The translations under genes and the position numbers were made by a program. From assembly GCF_005239225.2 (NCBI RefSeq), contig NC_133302.1, positions 1,984,001-2,048,000 on the forward strand: 64,000 bases of DNA, in the 5' to 3' direction. Of this stretch, positions 43,050 through 53,284 are shown piece after piece; within the stretch, counting starts at the first letter, position 1; the number at the start of each line of letters is the position of its first letter. The notes beneath the pieces were generated by a model, which made no database searches, was not told the origin of the DNA, and worked only from the letters and a program-made list of their open reading frames with translations. Origin of the DNA: Populus alba (Eukaryota > Streptophyta > Magnoliopsida > Malpighiales > Salicaceae).

Positions 43050-44971
43050 ATGGAAAAAACCATTGCTATTGAGGAATTTTTGACCGGATCAGAACTGAAC
43101 CAACATGATGAAGGGGATTGTTTGCCATCAAAGTTTGAGTCTCAGTTGCCAGAACATGTTAAATTAGATGACAGGCCACTTGGTACAGGATAGTTGCTAG
43201 ATTGTTGGGAAAAGTTATCCTCTCATGATCAAATCGATTTTCAGAAGCAATATGGTGATCTATCACATTTACTGAAAATTAGAGTCCAACATGCTTGTTT
43301 TCAAGCCATGATAGGGTTCTGGGATCCAGAATATCGGTGCTTCACTTTTGATACCGTGGATATGACTCCTACCATCGAGGAGTATGATTCCCTGTTAGAT
43401 TGTCCCAAGTCAGAAAAGGTGTACTTTTACACACATACAGAGCATGCACCTTCTAATTTTGCTTGGATTGCTCAGATAGACTGTCAACTAGCAAAATCAC
43501 AGGCGACTAAATGAGGAAATATCCAGGGTTGGTTTTGGAATATACTAGAAGCCATATTCAACAAGAGACTACACGATGAAAACAACGAAATTCGACTGAG
43601 AATTTTGGCCCTAGGCATATATGGTTTGGTTCTTTTCTCATCTGCCGAGGGGATGATCGATTTTGAGGCTGTTAATGTTTTTAAAAGTGTGGTGACCCTT
43701 AAAATCAACCCGGCTGCAGCAATATTGGCAGAAACCTTCTCATCCTTGAATTATTGTAGAAAAGCTGGAAGGGGTCCTTTAAGATGTTGTTTGTCTGGAC
43801 TGTGAGTCATATGATTGAGGGGAAGATTTCAGGTTTGATTGGTACCCCATGGCATCTTTATTCTAAGTTGGAGAATTTTGCTGAAAAACATTTGCATGAA
43901 GTAGGAAGATCCACATGGGAATCAATGTTTTGAAATTTAAGTAAATCTCAGTTTCATTGGAGGAGTCGATACTCTTACTTCAACTCTTATCTGGCATACT
44001 GTGGTGAGTACCCATGGGTTCCGTTGATAGGAGCCCGTTGCTGTATTAGTTATTGTCCCAACATGGTTTTGCGACAGTTTGGATTTGAGCAGTTTATTCC
44101 AAGGACTACCGAACTGGCAACATTTCATGAAGATTTCAAGACCTCGAAGAAATTATTAGAGTCAGTGAAGAAGGCATGGAAATATCCTGGTAGGGTTGCT
44201 TATGCTAAGAGAGTAGAAGGAAAAACAACTAAAGGGTATCCGATATGGCAAAAGATGAGAGGGAAAGGGTACAAAGTTCCTCCTTTTGAAGGGCCACCCA
44301 GGTCTTTGATTCAGTCTGCTGAAGACATATACGAAGAAGTCTGCGCCCAACAAGAATCTTACAACCTAAGTTTGAATGTTGAAGTGGAAGAGTTAGGGGC
44401 TAAAAGAAGAAGGTTAGAATCTAATCTAATCACTCAAGAAAAAGCTTTGGCTATCACAAGAAAAGAAAAGGATGATTTGTCAGCCCAACTACAACAACAA
44501 CAACAGCTTAAGTTCCAACAACTACAAGAAAAATATGTACTTTTGTCAGAGGAGAAGAAAAGGCAAGATGTTAGCATAAAGAGATGGGTTGGAAGAGCAT
44601 CAAAAGCTGAGAAAATGGTATTGAAGTTGGAAGATACAAATGAATCACTCCAGGAGCAATGCCGAAGTCAAGATATAATAATTGCCAATCTAGATGAGCG
44701 GGTGGATCATTTGATTTCTATTGAGCAAACCTTATCATTAGAAAAAGAAAATGCAGAAAGAGAAGCAGAATGTTGGGCTTCTGAAGCTATGCGCTATCAT
44801 GTACAAGCAGATGATGCCAAGAATTATGCTTTGGGCTTAAGAGGCATAGCCCAACAAATAGCAGACGGTGAGCCAATGTCTAGAAATGAATTCCATCGGT
44901 TTTTTGGTTTGATCAGAGATGGAATTAATGAGATCTCAGCATATGATGGTCCAAGGATTTGGAAAGATTGA
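43050..44971 (+). pseudogene. Ogre-type ORF1 upstream of gag, broken
   Basis: It starts ATG at 43050 in a frame that reads through in-frame stops at 43191 (TAG) and 43512 (TGA). It then changes frame near 43780, passes another stop near 43933, and finishes as a clean 315-codon frame (44024-44971). The N-terminal part has FWDPEYRCFTFDTVDMTPTI followed by EEYDSLL, then ILALGIYGLVLFS and AAAILAETFSSLNYCRKAGR. These are hallmarks of the plant family that I recall as DUF7745, found in Ogre ORF1 and related proteins. The C-terminal 220 residues are charged and glutamine-rich and look like a long coiled coil. Function is unknown. Confidence 0.8.
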
Positions 44972-45311
44972 GTCTGTTGTGATTGTAATATTGTAAAATA
45001 ATGAAAGAGAATTTTATGAGAAATGCTTATTTTGATTCTTATTTATGGCATCAAATTTCTCCCCTAAATCGGTTCAAGTCCCTGTAGGTTTGGAGTCCTC
45101 AGTGAGAACTTTCTTAAGAGAATCTGATCTGGTCTGTTCCTCGTCATGAGTTAAAGTGAAATTTGGAAACAAAATAACAATCATGCATACACCATATGAC
45201 ATTTTGCATCCATATGTGCATTTCATTTAGTTTACTTGCATTCATTCAGGTTAAAATATAGATCCCCCAAAAGGCCGTAAAATTCATTACACTCGACAAC
45301 GAAAGAAGATA
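44972..45311 (+). other. Spacer between ORF1 and gag in element B
   Basis: Non-coding, AT-rich. The last 60 bases resemble the sequence before gag in element D. Confidence 0.5.
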
Positions 45312-46344
45312 ATGGAGAACGAAGAAAGGGCACACCTGGAGGCTCATTATCAAAGAGAGTTGGAGAACATGAAAAATGATATAGCACGACTTACAAGTCT
45401 ACTCGAGTAGGCCCTAGTATCCAAGTCCGGGGAAGGCACCTCTACTCAGCCGGCAGTTGTAACTCCATCTATATCTATGCCATCAACTCCCTTTGTATTC
45501 CCGCCTCAAAATTTAGGGGCAAATCCCTCTGCATTTGAACAACAGTTCACTGCCAATGTTCCACCAGCACAAGTGCCAGTTAATGTAAACCTGGCAACTG
45601 ATGACCCACAAAGGATGAAATTCTCTGAAAATGTCGATTATGATAAATTGACCGCTCTGGAAGAGAGATTGAAGGCAGTAGAAGGGGCAGACTTATATGA
45701 TCCTGTTTATGCTGCAGAAATGTGTTTAGTTCCAAATGTACTTGTACCCAGAAAATTTAGGGTACCAGAATTCATCAAGTATACTGGAACTGAATGCCCA
45801 GTCACTCATCTTAAATCTTATTGCAATAAGATGGCTGAAGTAGTGAATGATGAAAAAGAAATAGTCACTCTTTTTTCTAACACTTTTAAATCTCCCTATT
45901 TTGAACACCTGGTGGGTAGTTCAGCTCAACATTTCTATGATGCTGTAACTATCGCTGAGAGAATAGAACAAGCGATAAGAGCGGGGAGAATGTCAGAGCC
46001 TACTGAGAAGAAAGGCTTTACTGGGAAAAAGAAGGATTCCGAGATAAACAACGTGGAAGGAGTATATAAGGGTAAGAAAACAAATTACCACCATTATAAC
46101 TTCCAAACGCCTACCCAACAAGTTGCAAGTGTCAACTTCACTAAACCTTTCCCTACCAACCAACAAAGCCAACCAAATAACCAACAAAGTAACCAGATTG
46201 TTAATCCTCCAAGAAGGATCTTTCAAAGAACCCAGGAACGATTGCCACCATTACCACTTCCCTTGGGAGAAATGTACTCAAAGTTATTGAGTATTGGGCA
46301 AGTAGCCCATGTTCCCTTAACTCCACTACAACCTCCATATCCAA

Positions 46345-48659
46345 TGTCGCACCCCAAAAAAAATCCGGCGAGCGGCATCAGCTGGCGATTATTCGTTCCT
46401 GTTTTGCTGATTTGGTTCGTTGGAGTCGCCACCTAGTAATTTATTGAGGGCTACTAGGAAACCTGATGTACTGGTCTTATCAGAGATCACAGGTAAGGGA
46501 CTGGTTGTGGTTAGGGAATGTGTTAGCACCCCTAACGCACCCTACCTGAGGTAAGCTACTTTGCAGACTTGATGTGTTAAAAAAGTTTTAAAAATTCTGT
46601 TCTTTCATCAAATTTTAGAAAATACAACTTACATGTAAGTTCATGATTCTTTATCCGTGATCAAATCAAAATATTAAATTCTTCTTTATTCTTGCAATTT
46701 TATCATAATAAGAAAAAAAAACATTCATCAACAAAAACACACAATTCTAAGGCTTTGATAAATCAGTTATTACTTTTCCAGACTATATGTACATACATGT
46801 TCTACATTTCCATGGAAAATTCCCTCTGGTAACAGGGCTGGGCTGATGCTCCGGCCCAAAATGCAACAAGGCTGGACTCAGCCCAGCCCATGGGCTGGGC
46901 TGATGTTCCAGCCCGCTCAAAACAAAAAAAACATTTAAATTCTTTTTTTTTTATTCAATAACATATATAAAAAAACAATGCAAACACACACAAACATTTC
47001 CTTTCTTTTTTTATTTATCACTTCCTCTTTTCTTTTCTTTTTCTTTTACTTTTACATCCACATTTACATAAAATACAAACTATAAAAAAAAACTCAAAAT
47101 TACACAAATATTACATTAAACAATTTTACAATTACAAAAATTAATCCAAAACTATTCAGAACAGTGGCCAACAGATTTCTGGAGTGCGGAACAATGTCCA
47201 GCAGATTTTTTTTTGCTCGGGAACAGTGGCGGCGCGTCTCCCCACGCGCCGACTTAGAAAAAATAGCAACAAGGGGTGGCCTAGATCGACTCCTTCCCTT
47301 CGCCCTTTCCTCGCCGGTGTTGACCTGAAAAACAATAAAAAAACGCAACCAGCAAGTCTGTTTTAGTCCAGATCCATTCTTGGATTTTTTTCTTTTTTTA
47401 GATCTGTGAACCGCTGTCTTCTTTCTTCTTCTCGGCTGGCTGTCGATCTGGTGGTAGCAAAGGCTGGACGGAGCAGAGAGATCGGGGAAGATGGTGAGGC
47501 AAACCGGCGAGATGCTCGTTCTGGCTTCTGTCCGGCGTGTGGCTTGTTGGAAGTTTCCGATCGGGAGGGTGCTGCTGTTTGGAAGGAGATGAAGATCGGG
47601 AATAAAAGCTGGCCGGCCCCGCTCCTTCGATTCTCTGGTTCGGTGGAGGCTGATGAAGGGGAGGGGAAGAGTTCTGTTTTTTTGCTTTGGCCTGGGGGAG
47701 GAAGAAGAGAAAACAAAAATTGGATCTGCAAGCGGGGGGGGCTGATCGTGGGATCGTTGCTGGGGAGAAGAGAAACGAAGATGGTCGGGGGGGTCTGTGT
47801 GCGATTGGCTGGAAAAATGGGGAGAGTTGGCGATTAAGAGGCGGAGATGGGGCTGTCTTGTGGTTGAAAGAGGAGAGAACCGGCGGTAGTGGCTGCTCCG
47901 GCTGTGGTGGCTGCTCCGGTTTTGTTGGCTGGAAAAGGAGAAGAAAATGGGGCCAGGACTGGAAGAGTGAGGGGGCTCTCGGCTGTGTTTTTTGGCCAGT
48001 TCAGGGAGAAGAAGAAAATTCAAAAGGTGAGGGACATCCGTGGGTCTCTGCCCACTGCCTTCGGGTCCCGAAAAAAATTCACCAATCCCCCTCCTCCTCT
48101 CACATCGCTGGGGATGAGAAGAAATAGGGGCTCTCCTCATGAGGAGGGGCCTCCATGTCGGCTGGAAATAAGGAAAAGAAGACCATGGGTGGGGGCTAAG
48201 TCCCTAATTTTCAGCTAAAAGAGAGGGATTAAATGGTATTGGGCCAGGGGAGCGGCTGCTTTCGGGTGAAGAGAAAAAAAGTTTTTAGGTTGCCTCCCCC
48301 TCCAATATTCAAAAACTTCCTGCAAAAATATTATTTGGGTCTCAAAATTAGTCTCTTAACTTTCTTTTTTTTTTTTTTGTAAAATTTGATTTTTCTTGTT
48401 TTTTTGTATTTTTTTGAAAACGAGCAATATCAACATCGACTCGATGAGGAAAATCAATGATTTTAAAAACGACGCGTGAAAATTCGAACGCGTTTGAAAA
48501 TCTTTTGAAAAATTAAATTCTTTTTAAACGACGTTGAAAATGCTAAAAACATTGCAAATATATTAAAAACATATTTTTTTGGATTTTTGTTGTTTTTCAC
48601 TATTTTTGGATTTTTCGAAAAATTTATTAAAAAGGTGGGTCAAAAATTGGATAACAACA
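46345..48659 (-). mobile_element. Solo LTR, A-related, reverse orientation, 2315 bp
   Basis: The left end reads TGTCGCACCCC (reverse of GGGGTGCGACA). The right end reads GGATAACAACA. Perfect 5-bp duplications TCCAA lie at 46340-46344 and 48660-48664. Removing it restores the Gag phrase PPYPNWYKP seen intact in element D. It carries GGAGTCGCCA at 46422-46431, the U5 block, GGGCTGGGC palindromes at 46830-46925, and a reverse CAG|GT site at 47324. A 346-codon Ser/Pro-rich frame on the minus strand (47100-48140) has no recognisable domain. Confidence 0.9.
46830..46925 (-). repeat. GGGCTGGGC palindromes in the solo LTR
   Basis: CAGCCCAGCCCATGGGCTGG is a strong inverted repeat, with further GGGCTG...CAGCCC pairs on both sides. 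It is similar in kind to the GGGCC..GGCCC rows of E and D. Confidence 0.65.
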
Positions 48660-49665
48660 TCCAAATTGGTATAAGCCAGATCTGAAATGCGAGTATCATG
48701 CTGGCGTGGCAGGGCATAACATTGAAAGTTGTAATGCATTTAAAAACAAGCTTCTACAATTGATAAAAGCTGGATGGATAACTTTTGATGATTCACCGCC
48801 AATCCTTTGCCCAATCATGCCACAAGCAGTGGAGGAGTGAATGCTGTAGGAATGGAGGGTAAGAAGGAAAGAATTTTGAAGGTTTCCATGGAAAGACTGC
48901 ATGGTATGTTGGTACAATTTGGTTATTTATCTGAGTTTGAACTAGTGATGAATTAAAATAACTACTGTAAGTTTCATGGCAAGGTGGGACATCACATTGA
49001 TGAAAGAATTTCACCAAGAAGTGAAAAGGATGCTGACTTTCGGCATGTTAAGGATAGAGAGTGAAGAAGAGAGTAGTGAAGTTGGGATGATAGGCCGTCA
49101 GGAGACAAAAATGGAAGTTTGTAGACTCCAACCAACTGTGGGTGGTCCACCAAAACTAATCCTGACCAAGCCTGTATGCACAAATAGTGAAAGTTATGGC
49201 TCAATGCCTTACAATTATGGGTATTCTTTCAACATTAAGAACCCTACTCCCATCTTTCATCCTGAAATCGGTGGTTTAACTCGAAGTGGTCGGTGTTTTA
49301 CACCAGAAGAATTAGAAAGGCAGAGGAAAGCCAAAGGAAAATAGATAGTTGATGCTTTTAAAGGCATGGAAGTGAACAAGCCTATAAGTGAAGACGAGTC
49401 TAATGAGTTTCTGAAGTTGATGAAGCATAGTGAGTATAGTGTGGTGGATCAATTGAAGAAAACTCCTGCTAGAATCTCTTTAATGTCACTTATCTTGAGT
49501 TCTGAGTTACACCGTAAAGCATTGCAAAAGGTGTTGAATGAAGCATATGTGCCACAGGATATTACTCAAGATACAATGGAACATTTGGTGGGAAGAATTC
49601 AAGCCTCTAATTACTTATACTTCACAGAAGATGAGCTAGACTCGAAAGGGACTGGGCATAACAAG

Positions 49666-50450
49666 TGTCGCACGTGTGCGGCGTCGCGGCGAAAATAAAA
49701 GTGTTTGGTTCCATTTTCTTATTTACAATGTAAATCTATCTATATCTATGTGGATACACGAAAATATTGTCTTTCATGGGTAGAAAATGGAATGGGAGTC
49801 GCCACCTAGTATATTGGTCACTAGGAACCCTAACTGGTCTCAAAGATCGGGTACGGGGACTGATTGTGTAAAGGGAAGGTATTAGCACCCCAAATACACC
49901 TTACCTAAGGTAAGCTGCATTTTTTTATTGTCTGATAAAATCTAAGGTCTTTTCGTGTGTTTCCTAATTGTTAGTCTGTCCATGGTTCAAGAAAAATCCT
50001 CCTCGGTGAAGAGGTCTTTATCTTATTTGGGTAAAATCCTAACCATTCTACGGTCTTTACAAAAAATTCTTTTAATATTAGGAATACGTTTTACGTATAA
50101 ATCCGTAATCCCAAATACTAAAAGAAAACAAAAAGATTTTTTTTAGAATTTTTGAAATATTGGCCTAGTTCTCATGACTTGAATAAACTGGTTATTAAAA
50201 CCAAAATGCATGCTAATACATATATTGTTTTGAAAATTTCCTTTTGTTGCGTGAAAATATGATGTTGTAATATTTATATATATATATTGGAGAGACTAGG
50301 CCGTATTTTAAAACAAAAACAATTTTTGGAAAATATTAAATTTTTTTATGCTTTGACGAAAATCTGGTATTTTAATACTGGGTTTGTATCCTTACGGTAT
50401 AAAAATACAACCCAATATTAATCCACTTTAATAAAAATATGCAGAAAAAT
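49666..50450 (-). mobile_element. LTR fragment related to element D, reverse orientation
   Basis: It starts TGTCGCACGTGTGCGGCG, the reverse of the element D LTR end. It then follows D's LTR in reverse through the U5 block and GGAGTCGCCA (49795-49804) to a GTATTTTAATAC phrase near 50360. No reverse LTR start is found, so the left part of the LTR is lost. It ends the readable part of element B. Confidence 0.7.
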
Positions 50451-51685
50451 CAACAACATTTTTAGGGAGTGATTATTAGTATTTTATTTCTGTTCTCTTT
50501 GTATCTATTTTTTTTTTTAGAGTGGATCCATAGGATGTCATTGGTTACTCTCTCGACTGTGGATGCAAGATGTTATTCAGTCCCTGGTTTCTTGAGATTT
50601 TATAAGTTAATCCTTGTTTTTTAGATGTTATTTGACTGTTGATCTTGTTTTGTAAATGTCCAAATTGCCTATACTTTGAGTTTTGTTTGTAATAGGTAAA
50701 CTAATTACACGTTTGATAATTACATATAATGGACTATATAATACAATTATGACTTCTTATATTCTTATGTTTGATGATGTGATTTTTAAAATTATAATGT
50801 AATAGATCATTACGATTATATAATGACTTATTACATCTCAAGCATTATATAGAAAATCATGTAATAAACTATTATATGACGAAGAGTAATGTTACAAGGA
50901 CATGATTGTAAATAAACAAAATTATAAAGGCTTAAGTTCTGATTTTATAAAGTACAAGGACCAAAAAGCTTTCAAATAAAAACCAATTTATAAATAGAAA
51001 TAAAATGCAAGGACTACAATAACTTAAATTATTTGATTGACACTATCAATATGCAGCCTGTTTGTGAGATAAAGATTGTTTTTTTTAAAATGTTTTTTAA
51101 ATAATTGTATATAATATTAGTTAAAAAATAAAAATATTTAAAGTTTATATATTTTTGTTTTTTTAACTAATATTATGTATACATAACTCACTACTAATCG
51201 TTAAATATTTTTATTTTTCTTACTAATATCATGCATATATAATCACTACTAATAATATCATTTTTCTTCTGATAAAGATTTTGTGGCAAAATGTTTTGTT
51301 TGGTTCTCATTCCTTTTTGCATCAAACATCCAGATTGGTTCAAATGAAATGTTCTTTATTTATATTGCCAGTTTATATATAATGAGCACAAATTATCTTT
51401 TTCAATTATTATTTTTTTGTAATTAAAATTTAACATTATATATCCATCCTATCAAATTTCTCCACCATGAACATCTAAAGAAACATTATATTAATTTATC
51501 ATTAAAGTAACCTCATAAAAGAATAGATCTATTCAGTGGTATAAGTCACCTTAAATCACCGACTAGTAATAAATTATTTTTTCATAGTAGAATATACAAA
51601 TATAAAAGAGAAAATAAAGGAAAGATAGATAGTCCTGGATTCTTATTACATTCTTATTACCAGTTATAATCAAATGAACAGAAGC
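50451..51685. other. AT-rich non-coding stretch
   Basis: I see no gene, element end or RNA. Several TTTTTTAAA-type near-repeats lie around 51060-51250. Confidence 0.5.
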
Positions 51686-51689
51686 AGCT

Positions 51690-52185
51690 TGCTCGAGGAA
51701 GTCGGAAACTTTGGAGTGCCATTTTGAACAAGTCTCCGACTTCGCAGCGTTTCTCAAATCTCAAGCACTGGGCATATACAAAATTTTTGCCCGATTGTGG
51801 AACGAATATGAATATAAGATAATGAATACAAATTTTCACACAAGTACAGCACTCCGGTTTGAATCACTTCAGAATCAGCAGTGGAGATTTTCAGCTGTGT
51901 GCGATGTTTCATCATTGAAATATGCAACAGAACTGGATGTCATGATCAACAAACATTAAGGAATGTGATAGCATGGAGAGCTTGCTTTCATCTTCTTGGT
52001 CTTGTTGAGCTTCATCACCATTGCTATCTAATTTTTCTTCAGCTGCTTGACAATGACTAGCCATCTCCTCTACTCTTGAAAAATCTATGTAAAACCAAAA
52101 GAATGGTGGAAGAATCCTAATGCAAAGGATGTCCTTTTACACTTTGTGGTTTTGGGACCCCACTATGTTTCGCTACCACCGTCTT
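51690..52185 (+). pseudogene. NBS-LRR gene relic (LRR and C-terminal tail)
   Basis: The start resembles 62405-62490 of the intact resistance gene; ECHFEQVSDFAAFLKS is equivalent to [16 protein letters not shown]. The phrase near 51915-51995 with ATATGCAACAGAACTGG and AGCATGGAGAGCTTG matches 62715-62770. The part near 52120-52180 matches the tail EKWWESVV..HPNTKDVLRPF at 63580-63655. Large pieces between these matches are missing and frames disagree. It is a collapsed copy on the same strand as the gene at 59164. Confidence 0.8.
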
Positions 52186-52793
52186 GGTGAGCATGTTTTA
52201 ATTCCTTTCTCTGTATCTGCAACCACAACCACTCACAATTGATCTGTGTGATTCCAAAGTAGTTTGTAACCTTGCTAGTCCGAAGTAGCTTTGTTTCTGT
52301 TTTTCAAAGTATGACTCAATCTCCTGTGTTCATTTGCAAAGTCACATCGCATATTAGAAACAAGTTTATTTGCAAAATGACATAACAAAGGTTAACAGAA
52401 GTTCATTAATTTCAGCTTTTTTTGATTTGGACATTCCCCTGTTTTAATTCAACTTGAGACACTAAGTCGACCAATCCATGGAGACAAACCCTCCACCCCC
52501 CGTAAGTTTAGAAAAATCACAAGATCCAATCAATAAAAATCCTCACCTTGAAATTTCAGAAAATGATTTTCGCCCATTTGAGCATTTGTTACCAGAATAT
52601 GCATTCAATTCTATCTCCAACAACATTTTTCACTTCTCCAAATACAAATAACACAAAATGCATCCATTTTTAGCCTACATCCAATCTTCATCCTCACCAC
52701 CTCCAAAACCATCCATCTCTGGTCCAATCCACTTAGAACAAGCTCCATTTCCCTAGCAGCTCAAATACCATCACCAGCATGATCATACAATTC
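52186..52793. other. Non-coding stretch between NLR relic and cop3
   Basis: No gene or element end recognised. Confidence 0.45.
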
Positions 52794-53189
52794 TGTTAGG
52801 ATACTGGCATGCAAACCCGACAAGATAAAAGGCTTAAATGAGAAATGAGACACACAAGAATTTACGTGGTTCACCCAATTAGGCTACGTCCACGGGCAAG
52901 TATAGAAGGATTTTACTAGTAATGTGGGAATTACAACCTCTCTCTATAATATGAGAACAACTAAGAATCTCTCTATTACTAGGAGAAAACACCTCACTTA
53001 CTCTCTCACAAATACCTCACAATTTAGTGGGATTACTTTCCCTCTTCACTCTCTCTTATTTCTCTCTTCACTATCTCTTATTTCTCTCTTCACTTGGCAT
53101 ATATAATGCTTGGATGCTTGCCTATTTATAGGCAAGCATCCATGAAGGAGCAAGTGGCCAAGTTGGCAACTTGGCCAACTATCTTCACA
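52794..53189 (-). repeat. 3' LTR of cop3, 396 bp
   Basis: On the plus strand it begins TGTTAGGATACTGG and ends ATCTTCACA. The minus-strand polypurine tract AAGTGGGAGAA (53190-53200) abuts it. The minus-strand TATAAATAGG at about 53130-53138 fits the promoter. Confidence 0.75.
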
Positions 53190-53284
53190 TTCTCCCACTT
53201 GAAGACTTTGATGATTTAATCAAGTCTTCACACTTGATCATTGTGATTCTTCTATCCTTTCAATACTTGCCATCTTCATGCTGC

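Larger units (their letters stand above)
39977..49665 (+). mobile_element. Element B: Ogre-like retrotransposon, 3' part lost
   Basis: It has a complete 5' LTR, a primer binding site, an extra ORF upstream of gag, and gag with the region that precedes protease. It then ends at a reverse LTR fragment at 49666. The extra ORF plus the TGGCGACTCC-type site is the layout described for Ogre elements of the Tat clade. The left insertion site is inside cop2 gag. The right end and the matching duplication are not seen. Confidence 0.85.
45312..49665 (+). pseudogene. gag: gag and following region of element B, split by a solo LTR
   Basis: It starts MENEERAHLEAHYQRELENM at 45312 with an in-frame TAG near 45408. 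The reading frame then runs to 46344. Compared with element D, about 95 codons of the capsid core are missing in frame: NDEKEIVTLFSNTFKSPYFE joins parts that flank the core in D. The phrase PLTPLQPPYP is cut by the solo LTR and resumes at 48665 with the zinc-knuckle-like CEYHAGVAGHNIESCNAFK. Later frames (48976-49344 and 49366-49665, separated by one TAG) match the segment before protease, for example RSGRCFTPEELERQRK and KTPARISLMSLILSSELHRK. The frame ends at 49665. Confidence 0.85.

Noticed and set aside
47100..48140. 346-codon Ser/Pro-rich frame
   Set aside because: It lies wholly inside a solo LTR, shows no known domain, and the related LTRs of element A do not keep it open. Kept only as a note under the solo LTR.
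51060..51250. Possible MITE with TTTTTTAAA and AAAATATTTA inverted repeats
   Set aside because: The repeats are imperfect and AT-only, and no target-site duplication could be found.
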